Shown: piece after piece, positions 24,201 to 37,411 of the stretch
Position numbering within the stretch: position 1 is the stretch's first letter
How the letters are laid out: the number at the start of each line of letters is the position of its first letter
Assembly: GCA_020086605.1 (NCBI GenBank)
Contig: JACBWW010000021.1
Coordinates: 7,705,077-7,769,076 of the forward strand
Direction: 5' to 3'
Length of the DNA stretch: 64,000 nt
DNA from: Lanius collurio
Taxonomy: Eukaryota; Chordata; Aves; Passeriformes; Laniidae
Made by a program: the position numbers and the translations under genes
The notes under the pieces: model-generated
Database searches by the model: none
Seen by the model: only the letters and a program-made list of their open reading frames with translations
Told to the model about the DNA's origin: nothing

Positions 24201-25785
24201 GGGCACTTTATGGCCAAATAAAAACATAACTATTCATAAGTACAGGTGCATATATGTTTGCTTAAAAAGAAACAACAAACAATTATTAGATCCCCAGTGG
24301 AACCATTTATTCCCTTCCCCAGGAAATAAAAGGACTGACTTGTGCTGAAGGAAGAATTTTTGTCCTTGCTGCACAAAACCTTACCAGGATTGTTTTCCAA
24401 TTACTGTTTTGAGCAACAGCACAGGTTCAGGAATGGATTCATCTGAAACTTTACTTGTAGCTCCCTAAAATACATCCACAGTTTACTCTATTTTGCAGCC
24501 AGTTTTGCTGAAACACAGAAGTGCAGAGAGCTTTGGCACTTGGTTTAGCTTTTTTTCCCCAAAGAGTCCATTAGCAAACACTTACTGTTCTTAAGAGTTT
24601 GTGACATATATGACGTGTAGGACTTACAGTTCTTCAGAGTCAGTTAATGAACTGAGTGTGCATTGCTGTCTGCTGGAATCTGTTCCTGAGATTTCCAATT
24701 CCTTTTGCTTAATTTCTGTGTTCTGGAAGTTTTAAAACTGTCGGAAAAGATGTTTACCAGTCTTCACATTATGGCAGGAGCTGAACCCTACTTTCATTAA
24801 GGGGTGGAAATGGATGCCAGTTGGATTTTTTTTTCCTCAGATCCCATAGCAGGAGATATTGGTGAGCAAAAGCTACCACTGCAAAAAAAGAGAGCAGGTA
24901 AAATATGTACCCACTGGAAAAAAATTAGAAGAGCTTTAGTAATCTATGCAGAACACATATGACACCTAATTAAATCAGGTTTAATTGAAATTAAAATAAA
25001 CGGCCTGAATTAAGGAATGCAGCTTTTGAGGAACATTCAGCTCCCATTGTGCAGGCAGACTTTACACAAGGCATTTTTTGGTAAGACATTTTGGGGAGCA
25101 GAAGCTGTCACTGTGTGTTTGTACCATGGAGAAAGGCAGAGGACAGGACAGAGATCTTTGCTCTGGCACCTGGACATGTCCCAGCTCCTCTGTGTCCCTG
25201 CTGGGTCACCTTTGGCAAGTCACATCTCATTTCTGACAGTCTGAAAGCATTGTGTAGTCTCCTCAGGAGTAGCAATATTTAGAAACAAAGCATTATTGTC
25301 CCAGTAATGTGTGATTTGCGTGCTGCTTTATTTCGCAGGATGGGGCTTAAAAAAAATTTATGGGAAATGCTGGTTTGTGCTGGATCTCTGCACAGGAGTG
25401 AATCTTACCCAAGATCAATAGAGTCATTCCCCAGTCCTGTGGGTTTTATGGGTGCCACAGCATAAAGGAATCAGGTCTTTCCCCAACAAAAGCACTATGC
25501 CTCTGCATAATTGCTAAGCTTGGGAATTGGATAAAAACTAAATTCTGTTTTTCCAGTGTTTTCCACATCTTTGTAACCATTAATGAAATTAGAGCCCTGC
25601 TAATAACAGTGTGACATCCTGGCCATGGGAAAGGTATGTGGGAATTGTCAGCAAATGCAAGTTTGAGTGAAAAAGGTGCAAGTCCTCACCTGTTGTTATC
25701 CTGCTGACTTCATCAAGGTTATAAGTGTTTTCAGGAATGCATGGGAAGTGGTATTTTTCAAGTTATTATTTTGATTTTCTGTAAG
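21262..25785. other. Non-coding stretch, no gene seen
   Basis: Holds the CR1 fragment at 22.6 kb and short T- and A-rich tracts (for example T-rich at 23.69 kb). No exon-like segment recognised. Confidence 0.65.
22622..22736 (+). mobile_element. CR1 LINE 3'-end fragment
   Basis: GGCTTCCAGAAGTGTCCAAG, GCCAGGTTGCATGGGGCTTG and GAAGGTCCCTTGCCATCC followed by a CATTCTCTATTCC end match the CR1 3' region of the better copies at 33, 37 and 43 kb. Diverged and truncated at its 5' side. Confidence 0.75.
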
Positions 25786-25860
25786 ATTTGGCCACCTTTG
25801 ATGGGCTGGGGGAGTCCAGCACCACTTCGGCGGAGACGGGTGAGAGCAGCAACTACAACA
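25786..25860 (+). other. Candidate 75-nt cassette exon (unproven)
   Basis: The segment is preceded by the pyrimidine-rich tract TTGATTTTCTGTAAG and followed by a strong donor, ACA|GTGAGT. Its length is 25 codons exactly. Read in phase 1, the phase at which the first visible MEGF11 exon is entered, it stays open: LATFDGLGES, then STTSAETGESSNYN. A second frame is also open; the third has a stop. It holds several CpGs (around TTCGGCGGAGACGGG) in a CpG-poor neighbourhood. I know of no such insert in MEGF11 and do not recognise the peptide, so this could be an unannotated cassette exon, an exon of another transcript, or chance. Confidence 0.3.
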
Positions 25861-28800
25861 GTGAGTGGTTTCCAACAAATCCAATGGTTCATGTAGGGTG
25901 GTGGGATCTGAGGGAGCTGCTTCCAGCCTGTCCCTGTGCATGGTTTCTCTCTTGAATGGCACATAATCCTTTGGACACGAAACCTGAGGGATGCTGAGCT
26001 AGAAACCCGAAGGAATGAAGTAGTTTCATACAGTGTTTCAGTTATACTGGGTTGGATTTTTATCTCATCCCAAACCTGTGCTTTAGGCAGCTGGATGAAT
26101 GCAATTTATAGTTCCATGTCCTTAAATGCTGTGCATTGTGCCACAGGCTTGCCTGGTGCTCACCTGGGCTATTTGGCACTTCCAAAACATCCACTGGAGG
26201 CATGAGAATCCTTCTGCTTTTCCCTTAATGTGGTATTCCTGAGGTTAAAGAGATGTCCAGGCCTCTTCTGATCACTAAAGAGCTTGTGGAGTTTCACATA
26301 AACCAGCTCTAGGTCAGTATGTCCTGGCTGCATTTTAACTTGGGTAAATCACAGGGCATAGGATTGGATGTTCTTGCTCATTTTATGCTTCATCCCATTC
26401 ATTCCGATGTTATCAGTAACACTCCGAGGACTGAATGTTCTGGCATCAGCTGCCCATGGTGGAACTGCATCCACCTCTACCCAGAACCAATCTGATGTCA
26501 CTTCCTTATGCAAAACCTCTATTGAGAGCACTCAGTGCAGGCAAGGAAAAGAGAACCTCGACTGTGTCGGTATTTGCTCCTGTAATATATTTTGGGATGT
26601 GTGTGGGTTTATTTACAAAGCACATGTAGTTAAATGTCATTGAAAAATATAATTAAAAATCAATTAAGAGACCATTTTAAAAACAAGAGGTTGTAAAAAT
26701 GGAATTTACAATAATAACCAGACTAAGCATTTGGCATTTACATGTCTGCACCAAATAGCAATTCCCTTGTTAGTTGTGCTTGAGTGACAAGGTACTCACT
26801 TATCTCCTGGATATAAATTCCAATATTCTTGTTATTGCTAGGACAAATAAATACCTGCATAAAGACTTCTTGCATTGCCAAGTAACATCAACTGATTAAA
26901 TTCAGACAATTGTTTTTTTGTTCTTTTCTGGGCCCAGTGCCAAAATTATCCCATTGTATGAATGGCCAGATTTTGCACTCAGCTTATGCTCATTTAATGC
27001 AAGGTAAATACTGTGCCACCAATACAAATCTAAGCACAGAGAGACATTCTGAAATGTTTTCATTTCCTACATAAAACCTGAACATGTAGAACACATAGAA
27101 GCAAAAATGGAGGAGTATTTGGCCTGTAACACAACAGGATGGTTACGGAAATTGCTGTGACTAGAACTCTCCAAGGGGGAGGACATGAGCTGTCCTTGGA
27201 CCCTGTGAGGTACAGAATTCCCTGTGACACATTTTGGCTTTCAGAGAAATAACTGGCAATGTCTCCATAAATCCATTGGAATGCCTATATGTACGTGTGT
27301 AATTAATGCCCACACACTCTGGATCTGGCTTTAAATGGTAGGAACTCAAGGACTGTCTTGCTATGGGATCAAATATCCCAGATTTATAACCAAGCTTGAA
27401 GTCTTTTTCTTTGTTAATATTCACCCTCTTCCTTTTCCATCTTCCTTGTGAACAGTTGGGAGTATTCCTGAAGTTCTTGTGAAAAAAATGGAGATTAAAT
27501 ATATAAAAAGCTTTTTAAACATCATGAGCCCACAGGAAATGCTGGAATCAGTGATAATGTCCATCTGTGATGGTTCCATGTTGAAGGGGATGTGGTAGGG
27601 TTACCCTCTGAATGTTCTCTGCCTATGCCTGTGTCTGCATCCCTTCTCTTCCTGGAAATACTGAAGTGAGTGATTGGCTCTTCCTGAGCTTTGGAGTCAG
27701 CCGGGAGAGCAGGAATTCATGGTGAAGAGCAGTGTGCCTCTTCCTGGGGGGTAGAAGGTTGGTAGTAGTTGCTTCATTGAGCCATTTCTCTCAGGTGATG
27801 GATTAAAGTGATCTACGAAACATCCCACGCCGTCCTGTTTGATTCCGTGCTGATTGGGTTCTCTCCTGTGCCTGGCTTTGGTTTCCACAGTTTAGCTCTC
27901 ATTCCTCATTACATGCACAGACCAAAGAGAATCAAAGCCCTCTTGAAAATCTGACATTGCAGCCCTTCAGGATTTGGATGACATGGAGAGTCTGTTTCCC
28001 CTATTTATGACTAATCAGAGGTTTCATATGTGCCACCCTGTGCTCTCATCAGTTCAAGATGCAGAAATCAACCCCTTTCTTTTACCATTGCATCCTTCTT
28101 TGTCTCTGAAGATCACCATTAAAATCTTACTGTAATAATCTGCATTTTTCCTGGTTTTCAGATCCATGGATACACTGCACTAACACACTTACACTTGTTT
28201 TATGAGGAGACCTTACTGCACGTATTTTATTCCATTAAGGATTTCTTCCCTCATTTTTTGGTCCCACATTCATCCCATTCGCAGGGGTCGTTGCCTGTGC
28301 CATCCCTGCACCCCTCCAAGCAGGCAGCACCCTGGTGTATCCATCTCCAGACATCTTCCCTCTGATCCAGGCAATTTGTGCTCAGACTTGGAGGGAATAT
28401 GGGTTTTTTGTGTTCGCATATGAACATCTGCTTCAAATTCCCAAGCCAAGAAAGACAAGAAGCAAATTAAACTATTTGTTCTTCTTTCTCTCTCTTTAAT
28501 ATCAAAGTCATTCCTTACATGCTCCTTAAGCTTCCACTTTTGATCAGGAGATATTAAAAATGGATCTAAACAACTCACATCTTTATCATATTCCTTTGTG
28601 AACCGGGTAAGAGTGAGGCGAGCAGGGGAGAGAAGCCAAAGCTGCTTTGCTGCTCATGCTCAGTATCCAACCAGTATCCACCACTTAATGCCCTGTTCTG
28701 CCCTGGGAGCAGAGGGGAATCCCTGTCCCTCCTGAGCTGCCCAGTGCAGAGCACAAGGCCTCTGAACATCCTGCAGCTTGAAATCAATCTCTGCCTGCGC

Positions 28801-29195
28801 TGGAGCAGCCTGGGAACAATTCCCTGCTGCTCTCTGATTTGTGCTGGAGATGTGGAAAAGGGAGTTTTGAGGATGACTCAGAAATTCCTTCTTCCCCCTG
28901 GGCTTTCTTGCTATGCTAGCCCAGAAGCCAAGTCGCTCTTCTGGGTGCCTCGGTTGCAAGTTCTCAGAAATCTCTTTTAGAAAATTCTATGAAATGTCTT
29001 TTAGGAAAAACCAAAGAGAAACTTGCCTGTTTTCACAATCTTGCAGAGATTTTAGAAAATATGTCTTTCACTTCAGGAGGAAAACCAATATGTTATGGTG
29101 CTATTTGGATTCAATCAGTGAAAAAATCAAAAGATAATAAAATAAGGTTTAGTATTTCACAAGAAATTGTTCATTCTACACAAACCTGATTTCAT

Positions 29196-29214
29196 TCTGT
29201 GATGAGATCACAGA
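29196..29214. repeat. Short perfect inverted repeat
   Basis: TCTGTGAT (29196-29203), GAG, ATCACAGA (29207-29214). The left arm resembles a CR1 terminus (ATTCTGTGAT), so it may be two facing CR1 ends, but the flanks do not support that clearly. Confidence 0.8.
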
Positions 29215-29633
29215 TTTAGTTGCAAGTTCTTTTAGAGTAGCTGTGCAAATAAAATAAATTTTTGTGACATGTTTGATTCAGTACTGTAGGATATTCTGAT
29301 TAAAAAATCAGCACTGTACAATTACCAACAACATGCATTAATAATTGAATACAAACTAAATGACAGATTTCAAAAAGCAGCTGTCAATGTGGAATAAACA
29401 TAAAATGTATTTCTAGTGAGTTTCTGCTATTCCACTTACTCCTATCAATATTTACATTACTGATCTAGGAGTAAATATGGAATCACTGCAGCAAAAATTT
29501 GTGAATGACAGAAGAACTGGCAGAGTGGTGAGTGCTGATGGGCACAGAGTGTTCACACGGAGCCATCTAAATCAGCTGACAAATTATTTTAGAATTTCTA
29601 GAGGAAGGTTGAAATTTATTTCCATATTATTGG

Positions 29634-29703
29634 CATCCCTGCCCATGCCAGGGGGTTGGAATGAGACAAAGTTTAAGGTCCCTGTGAACTCAAACCATTC
29701 TGT
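29634..29703 (+). mobile_element. CR1 LINE 3'-end fragment
   Basis: CATCCCTGCCCATGCCAGGG, GGTTGGAATGAGAC, TTTAAGGTCCCTGTGAACTC and CAAACCATTCTG give the last 70 bases or so of CR1 with several changes. Anything upstream that was once CR1 is no longer recognisable to me. Confidence 0.6.
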
Positions 29704-32700
29704 CCTTTCCAGCCCAAGGCTTTCTGTAATTTTTGGGATTCTCTTATTCCCTGCAAGGAGTTGTGCTTGTTTTTGGAGGCAGTGAAGGCTTTGGGGACTG
29801 AAAGATCCACGTGTCAGGCAGGAGATGACAAGAGTTTGCCAAGTGAAGGGATCCAAGGAAACGGGAGCTTTGTCCTTGGGCCAGGTGATTTTCTACCCCT
29901 GAGGTTAACTGGCACAGCCTGAGCCGTGCCCATGTCCCTGAAATCCAGTGCCCCCCACACTCCGTGCTGTGCCCAGCCTCCTGCTGGGATGAGCCCTGTG
30001 TGACACCAGAGGAGTGCTTGGGGCAGTCCCAGGCTGACCCTGGCCCCGGGAATTTTCCCCCTGTAGCTGGAGCTAACGAGGACAAGGAGGCAGGAGGAGG
30101 GATGATGAGAGCAGCACTCCATGCACCTGCTGTCTCCCCGCTGCCAAGAGCCTCTGCTGCTGCAGCAGAGCAGATTTCAGAGAAGAGAAGAAGAAAAAAT
30201 GTCATCCCTTTTCTGCTGATGAGGTATCTCAGAGGTGAGAGGGCAGCATGAGAGGAGACTCAAATGCTTGAAGACCCCAGATGTGCAGAAAGGAGCCCTG
30301 GATGATTTCCAGAAAAAAAAGAATTGGCACCTCATTTCCATGTATCTGAATTCAGTTCAGTATTTCGGTTTTAACAGAGTCAGCTTAGGTCAGTGGGAAG
30401 ATTTTTATTTATTTAGTGAGATTTATACTGGACTTTGCAACCCTGCTTGCCACAAACCCTTCCCTCTCCCTGTGGCTTAAGGACACTGAGGAATGGAGAG
30501 CATAGTCCTTCAGGGAGGCACAACTGTCAGGATTTTTTATACTTCTTGTGCCAGCTCAAACTTCATGGATAAGTTAAGAGCTGCTCTTCCTTGTGCTCTC
30601 AGTTGGCCATCTATCACTTACACTAGAAACCCTTGGAACAGGAATATTACAAAGGCTGGGGAAGATCTCACCATGCTCTTAAAGGGGTGTGAGGTTTAGT
30701 GGGCAGCAATAGAAATGGCTTTGCTTTATGGACTTCACACACTATAAAAAGGCAACTCACTACACACAGTCCTAATTAGAGTGCTCTGGACTATTAAGGG
30801 GGATGTGGGAGCTTTGTCCTAGCCAGGCAGAAATCAGCCACTGTGAATCTTACCTAGGATGCCATTTTGGGAATAAAGTCTCTCTATTGGGACATTGTAT
30901 CCCAAAAACATCTATTTGCGGTTAAGTATCAAAACAAGACATTTCAAGTCTCACACACAGCTCATACCTTTTCAGAATAGTGCAGATCTGGGAGCCTTTG
31001 AGCTCCCACAGGAGTTAAATAATGATATTTATGGTCATTTGTAAAGCCATTCCCTTGGATGTGTGACACCAATGAGCCTTACATCTCTCATAGCACAAAC
31101 TTCCTAAGTGAGGAATGAAGGAAGTTTGCATCTTCTCATGATTTATACACTGATTTCTGATTCCATAGTCACATTGCTGTAGCTTGCAAGCCAGGGCATC
31201 ATGACAGCAGTTCAGGCCTTCTCTTTCTGAGGACTCTGTGGGCACCTAATGAATTCACTGTGAATTTCCCACTGTCTGTTTAAGGTTTGACTCTATATGC
31301 CAAGATCAGTCTTTGTCTCTTCTTCTGCTGAGGGAGTTTAAAGCGAAGTCCCCTTGAATACTGAGGACTAAAATAGCTGAACACGGTAAACTTTCCTCAG
31401 TGAGCTGTCTGACATCCATCCCCTCTTCACAGGCCCTCTGCAGGTCAATAACACCACCATGAATCCAGAAACCAACCTGCCAGACAGCTTCATCCTTACA
31501 TCACCTACATCCCACATTGCCTTTAGGCTTTTGATTGCTGTGGTTCCAGTCAGTCTCTCTCTAATAGACATGAAGTTGTCATCTAGAAAAACAGGAGTTA
31601 TGGGGAAAATCTGCATCTTTGAGTCACATGAACCCATTCAAATCTTTCCAAGCTCATCCACTTCCAGTGTTAATGAGCTGCTGTGTGACACCTCACTGGC
31701 ATTGTACAACATCCCATAACATGGGGAGAAAAACCTCCTTCAGCCCTGGAAAGGCCCCTGGCACCAGGCAGACAGGAGGACCTGCTGAGCCTGTGAGCGA
31801 CAGCAAGGCTGCAGAGGCTGCAGTTCCACCTTGCCTTGTAATATTGTAAGATTTATTTTCAGATCTTAGCAGCAATTCACTGTAGGCTGTTCTCTGCTGA
31901 GCAAAATTCATCCATCAATCTCTTGGTATGGCCACATTCCAGCCTACACCAAGGTGACAGTTCAGTTGTGCTAATGATCAGCCTCACATCCACATCCACA
32001 TTCCCCCTTGGTCTGATTCTTCTTCTCTTATGATAATTTAATTGATTGAGCACACTGGCTTCTAGTCAAGAAGCTCTTCTCAGCTTAACTCTCGGTTTAA
32101 AAAAATCACTGCTCAACATCTCTATAATTAGAGTTGGTTGCTAAACCCTGTATCCAGGTGATTACTGGTATATGAGAGGGACATATCTTGAACTGATCAA
32201 ATCAGGGATTTAAGCAAAATGCCCTTGATCCATCCATGTTTCACAATTTGTTAATATCTTCTACTTTGGGTATTTCCCCCCTTTTTGGTGTTAAATATAG
32301 CTGGGTTAGGAAGGTTCATGTAGAATCAGGACAGTTAGGGGTAATTTTTTATTCATATCCCTGTTATTGTTTGGGGAAGCTCAGTAGGGTTCATTAATAT
32401 TGCATTTCCAATGAAAAGGCACTCAAAAGCCAAACAGTTCAATTATATTCTGAAGCTGCAATGCGATATAAAAATGAGCAGTGCAGTGATGCTGTCGTGG
32501 TTTAAACCAACTGCTCCTGTCCATAGTCAACAGCACCACTCTCCCCTTCATTCCACAGGGCAGCTGTTCCACAATACAAATCAAACCCAAGTGACTTTAT
32601 CTGAGGGGTTCATCTGGGGTTTTGTACTTGAGTCAGGTTCAGTGAGAGGCTCAAGAAACAAAAGAAATCCTGGGAGTGACAGAGTCTGGATGATCCTGTG

Positions 32701-32912
32701 TGCTGACCCTGCTTCCATGAAGGTGCTTATTTGCAGGAAAGCTCCCACTGCAGGGATGGAGCTGCAGCCACTGAAGTGGGGAAGGAGGTGCCAAGCTCCC
32801 TGCTCTGCTTTGTATTGGCTTGGTCCAATAGGAGCATCCAGAATGTGATAATCTGCATCCAGAACTACACAGAATTATGAATTATCCCCTTCCAAATCTG
32901 ACTGGTACCCTT

Positions 32913-33277
32913 CAGCCTGGAGGGGAGAAGGTTCTGGGGAGATTCCATTGCAGCCTTCAAGAGGGTTATAAAAATAGGGAAAGTCAGTTTTCAGACAGAC
33001 AGATGGTGATAGGACAAGGGAGAATAGTTTTAAACTAAAAATAAGAGAGATTTAGATCAGGTGTTAAGAAGAAATTGTTCCCTGTGAAGGTGTTGAGGCC
33101 CTGGCACAGGGTGCCCAGAGAAGCTGTGGCTGCCCCTGGATCCCTGGAAGTGTCTAAGGCCAGGCTGGACGGGGCTTGGAGCACCCTGGGATAGTGGAAG
33201 ATGTCCCTGCCCATGGCAGGGGTGAGGCTGGATAATCTTTAAGGTCCCTTCTAACCCAAGCCATTTGTGATTCTCTG
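32913..33277 (+). mobile_element. CR1 LINE 3' end, about 365 bp
   Basis: Among the longest copies in the window. It contains in order CAGCCTGGAGGGGAGAAGG, GCAGCCTTCAAG, GTGATAGGACAAGG, GAGGCCCTGGCACAGGGTG, CCCAGAGAAGCTGTGGCTG, TGTCCCTGCCCATGGCAG and TTTAAGGTCCCTTCTAACCC, ending TTTGTGATTCTC. It is 5'-truncated with no reverse-transcriptase coding part, as usual for CR1 insertions. Orientation is that of MEGF11. Confidence 0.9.
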
Positions 33278-35709
33278 AGTATCCCCCTACTTCTCTGAAA
33301 GAGAGAGTGAGAACTTGTGATTGATTCCAGTGAAAGTGAGATCATGCTTTATATGCAGAGGCCTCTGGCTTTCATGATGCAATGGGATCTGGTTTCTAGA
33401 AATGATGATATGATAAAAATTTAATGTTTTGGAAGTTTTATTATTTTTCCTTATAGGAAACACCAAAGTAAAATTTGATTTTGCTCGATTTATGGCTTGA
33501 TCACTCACCCTATTAAGAGTAATGATTCCACTCTCTGACCTTGTAGGGCACCAGCTATGAAATTTGAGATGATGGCCCAAATATTTTTGCAATACAAGTC
33601 TTGGCTAGTGCATGACAGGCTATTGACTGAAATACTGTCAATGAACAAATGAGATTATAACCAGAGAAGGTCTTGATTGCTTTGGTCTGTTTTTCAATAC
33701 CCTCCTCTCTTATAAGCAGCTCCTTGACATTTTTTCCAAGCTAACGTAGACTTTCCTTCCCTGACAAATGACACATTAGTTGATTGCATAGACAGAACTC
33801 TTTGCTGCAGTTTTTTTATCTTCAGAAGTCTTATCTCTAACAGGACTCTTGCACTTGGTGTCTGCACTGCTCAAGTCCTGTGCTCCATAAGAGACTCCGA
33901 TCTGGCCGTGATGGAAAGAGCAGGAGCAGCCTCACATCCTGCTGGGGCAGTGTTCCATGGCTAGAGAGGGAAAGGGTGGCTGGAGAGCTCAGCTTTCATT
34001 TCATTTAAATGAGCAGAATTGCTTTACTTCCCCCCTAGGTATAACAATTATTAAGAATTTATATTGCTATTCATGCTGTATAGTAATGAACAGAAACTGG
34101 GTTTGCACTCTTAACCTTTGCTGTTAGGTAGAAAAAGAGAAGCAGCAACAGTGACTCTTATGAGACCAGATATATCTGCCCCATCACTGCCTCCTTTTAC
34201 AATTTGGGAGACAGTGAGTTTGTGCTGTATCATCTTTGGATGTCCTTGCTGTGCAAAATAACTAGTTAATGCATTTTTTACTTTCTTCCATATGTTTCCA
34301 AAATAAATCTATTCATCACTTAAACCAACCCACCCAGCATTCCTTATGTGTTCTGATTTTTCAGTTAAATATTGTTTGTATTTAAATATAAATATTGCTC
34401 AAAATGTGGCATTAATATTTTGCCTACTGAAATGTAGTTCTGTATCTTATTAAAATTTAAACAGCCATTATGTACATGAAAGTTTTTTTGTTGTAGTTTG
34501 CAAGGTGCTATAACAATAATTACCCGAGTGCATCAAACATTTTTCATTGCCTCTTTTGTATCACGGGGATAGGTAGCTCCAATTAAAATCCCATTTTACA
34601 TAAATAGATGTGGTTTGACTCAAACCACAGTCTGTTTCCACTTCTGAAACGCTGGCCATAGGATATCTTTTTCGTTATTCAAAGTATATGATGTGTACTG
34701 CTTATCTTTTTGTGCTTAAAAAGACATAAGTCTGCAGGCAGACATGCCTTAGTGCAGGTTTGGCAGAGAACAAATAGCTATTACTGTAATTATCTATCAA
34801 TTTTACTGTTCCAAATATTTTAGCCAAAAAGCTAACTAGTATCATCTCATGTTTATTCCTGACACGTTATAGTTGGAGTAAGCAGAACTGAAAATGTTTA
34901 ATATGAATTTACAGCTTCAGGAAAAATTGTAATTTTTCTATTACTTGTGATTTCCCCTCCACCACAGGAGCTTTTCTGCTAATGTGCTTGTATTGTCAGC
35001 TATTGTGGAAAACCAAACGAGGGGGAACTTGGGGAATTATCTTCTGCTCCAATGTGATTAACTCTGCAAGGAAACAAATCAGACTTCCCCCTTTACACTT
35101 CTCACAGGGGCTGGTTCCAATCCCAGGCTACACCTCAGGTAAAGGAATGCTCTGCCCACTGTTCCCTCTGGCAATGCTGGGATCTCTCTGCCATCCCAGA
35201 TTGAGGCAGTACCATCCACCTTGGTTTTTCTTCTCCACTCCATACTAGTGTTTGGCCCAGCCTTCAGATCTCATAATTTTTCCTTCCAATCCTGAGAACA
35301 TCTTGGTTCCAGAGGATCAGTTCAAACCCACCTTTTGTTGCAAAGCCTTTGTACACTTTTGAAGTTGGAGTGTTCAAATTGTAAATGGCTCAAAATTCTC
35401 GGTGCTGCTCCAAGGGGCTTTTAATATAATTTCTACAGAATTTGGAACTCGATGAGCAGAAAATTGCAGGAATCTTAGTGGCTCCAGCAAAAGGGCTGAA
35501 CAGTAGTTTGGGTCACACTGCACCTTCTCTGTAAATTGCTTTTCCTTTCTCAGCCCAGTTCTCTGCTTCTGGAGAAGCTGGGGACAGCAGTGACATTTGA
35601 GAGAGCTCAGGCTGTACTGGGTGTCAATGGCATGGACATTGTACAGCCTCTGGGAGCACCGACAGAGGGGAGCTATGGAGAAAAAATAGGGAAAAAACTG
35701 AAACAAGAC

Positions 35710-35962
35710 TGGAAATTCAAACTGAGAGAAGGTTTAGATCAGATACTAGGAGGAAGTTGTTCCCTGAGAGAGTGCTGAGGCCCTGGCACAGGGTACCCAG
35801 AGAAGCTGTGGCTGCCCCCAAATCCCTGAAAGTGTCCAAGGCCAGGTTGGATGGGGCTTGGAGCACCCTGGGATAGTGAAAGGAGTCCCTGCCCATGGCA
35901 AGGGTGGTACAAGATGGGCTTTAAGGTCCCTTCCTACCCCATTCTCCAGTTCTGTGATTCTA
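35710..35962 (+). mobile_element. CR1 LINE 3' end
   Basis: Same subfamily as the copy at 32.9 kb. It shares GAGGCCCTGGCACAGGGTA, CCCAGAGAAGCTGTGGCTG, GAGCACCCTGGGATAGTG and GTCCCTGCCCATGGCAAGG, and ends TTCTGTGATTCTAC. The 5' boundary is blurred. Confidence 0.9.
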
Positions 35963-37411
35963 CAAAAAATGTGAGACTCAGGCTCAAAAATACCTTAAAG
36001 TCTTTATTATGGGTATCTAATCATGTGATAAAGAGATGTTTTGGAGCTGTCCAAAATGAGGACAAATTAGGAATTTACACCAAGTACCCTAGCTCAGTTT
36101 TACAAAGACTTTTCTAACTGCTGCCTTTTTGCCTCAGATCAGTGTCTCCCATCTTCACATTCCTGCTGCTACTGCTATGACTAAACCCCTTATTTGTGCC
36201 ATACCTTAATCACCAAATTCCTCCTCTGGAGTGCTGAAGCAGTAGATAATATCTCTGTTTTTATTTGTCGGGTCAGGAGCACCAATTCATAGCTCAGGGA
36301 TCATCAACACTGTGAGCTGACACCAGAGTCTGTCCAGCTGCTGTTTTCTTATAGTCACACAACAGAAAATCAATGGTGTCAGGAACACTGGGATAATTCT
36401 ACTGTTACAATCAATACATGCTGATTAAACCAGTTGTGTCTGTTGGGTAAATTTGCTGCATCATAATTAGAATTATTAATTAAAAATAGGAAATCAATTG
36501 ACACAAATTAAGCAAAAAAAGAAATTTGCTTTATTTCTTTGACACTCTCTCCAGAGGCCTCAATAACAGTGACAACAGGGACGTGACCGAGTGGCATTTG
36601 TCAGTTTTTTAATGCTGTCCTGAGTTTTAAAAATTGACTTATAAACCCTGCTAATGCAGCTCCCAGGAAATCAGACAGGAGATGTTGTGTGTGCAAGAAG
36701 CAGCTATTTATTTTATTACAGTTAGTCATTATTCCCTGCCTATCCAGGAGTAAAAAGCAGGAGTCGTGTGCGTGGCACCAGGGAGGGGAAGCAGCTGGGG
36801 AACAAAAGCCTTGGGGAGCAAGAGGAGCCCATCCCCTTCCCACGTTGTTTTCTGTTTTCAGATAACAAGGATAAACAAATTGATCATTTCTGTGCTGATT
36901 GTAATGAGCTTCTCATTGCTGGCTACTTCCTATGATGTGCTGGTGACCTTCATTATTTTCAGGGACATATTATGTGGGACACTAAGGCAGGGACAGCAGG
37001 AATGTACATGGTCTTTCATTCAGCTCTTTATTTTCCTATCTTTTTTTGGATTTTATGGAGTTGGATTTTTTTTCCTTCTTTTAACCTGTGTATCTCAGTG
37101 TTCTGTTCTTACACTTTCTTCTTGTTTCCTCCTACTCTTAGTGATTTTCCTTTTCTGTCTAATACTTTCCATGCCTTGTTTTGTTCCCCTGTTCTGCTTG
37201 CAGGACAGGAAAGTGTGGGAATACTGTGGATTTTCATACTCCTGTGCTTTGCTCACCACAGCCAAATTTTTTTCTCTCAGCTTTCACACTTAAAAAAGAT
37301 GTGAGGGCAGAAAGGACTGGTTTGGGTAAATGTGTGACTTGTCACTGCTGGTTCTGGTTGATACAATGCTCTTTTACTAAATATTGGTGGTAAACTGGAG
37401 TTTGGGTTTTT

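Larger units (their letters stand above)
25861..32912. other. Non-coding stretch, no gene seen
   Basis: Holds the CR1 fragment at 29.6 kb. Overlapping ORFs on both strands at 29.7-30.25 kb (up to 153 codons) sit in a G+C-richer patch and show no domain, so they are probably chance. Confidence 0.65.

Noticed and set aside
29744..30205. 153-codon - ORF and overlapping ORFs on both strands
   Set aside because: Locally G+C-rich DNA with open frames on both strands and no protein motif; no splice sites fit.
32411..32848. 145-codon + ORF, and a TGTCGTGGTTTAA motif at 32493 like the start of some avian LTRs
   Set aside because: No domain in the ORF. The LTR-like motif is only about 15 bases long and nothing after it matches an LTR that I recognise.
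36766..37293. 175-codon + ORF with apparent membrane segments
   Set aside because: The hydrophobic translation comes from a T-rich tract (runs of TTT and CTT). There is no conserved motif and no splice context, and the ORF stops shortly before a CR1 copy.
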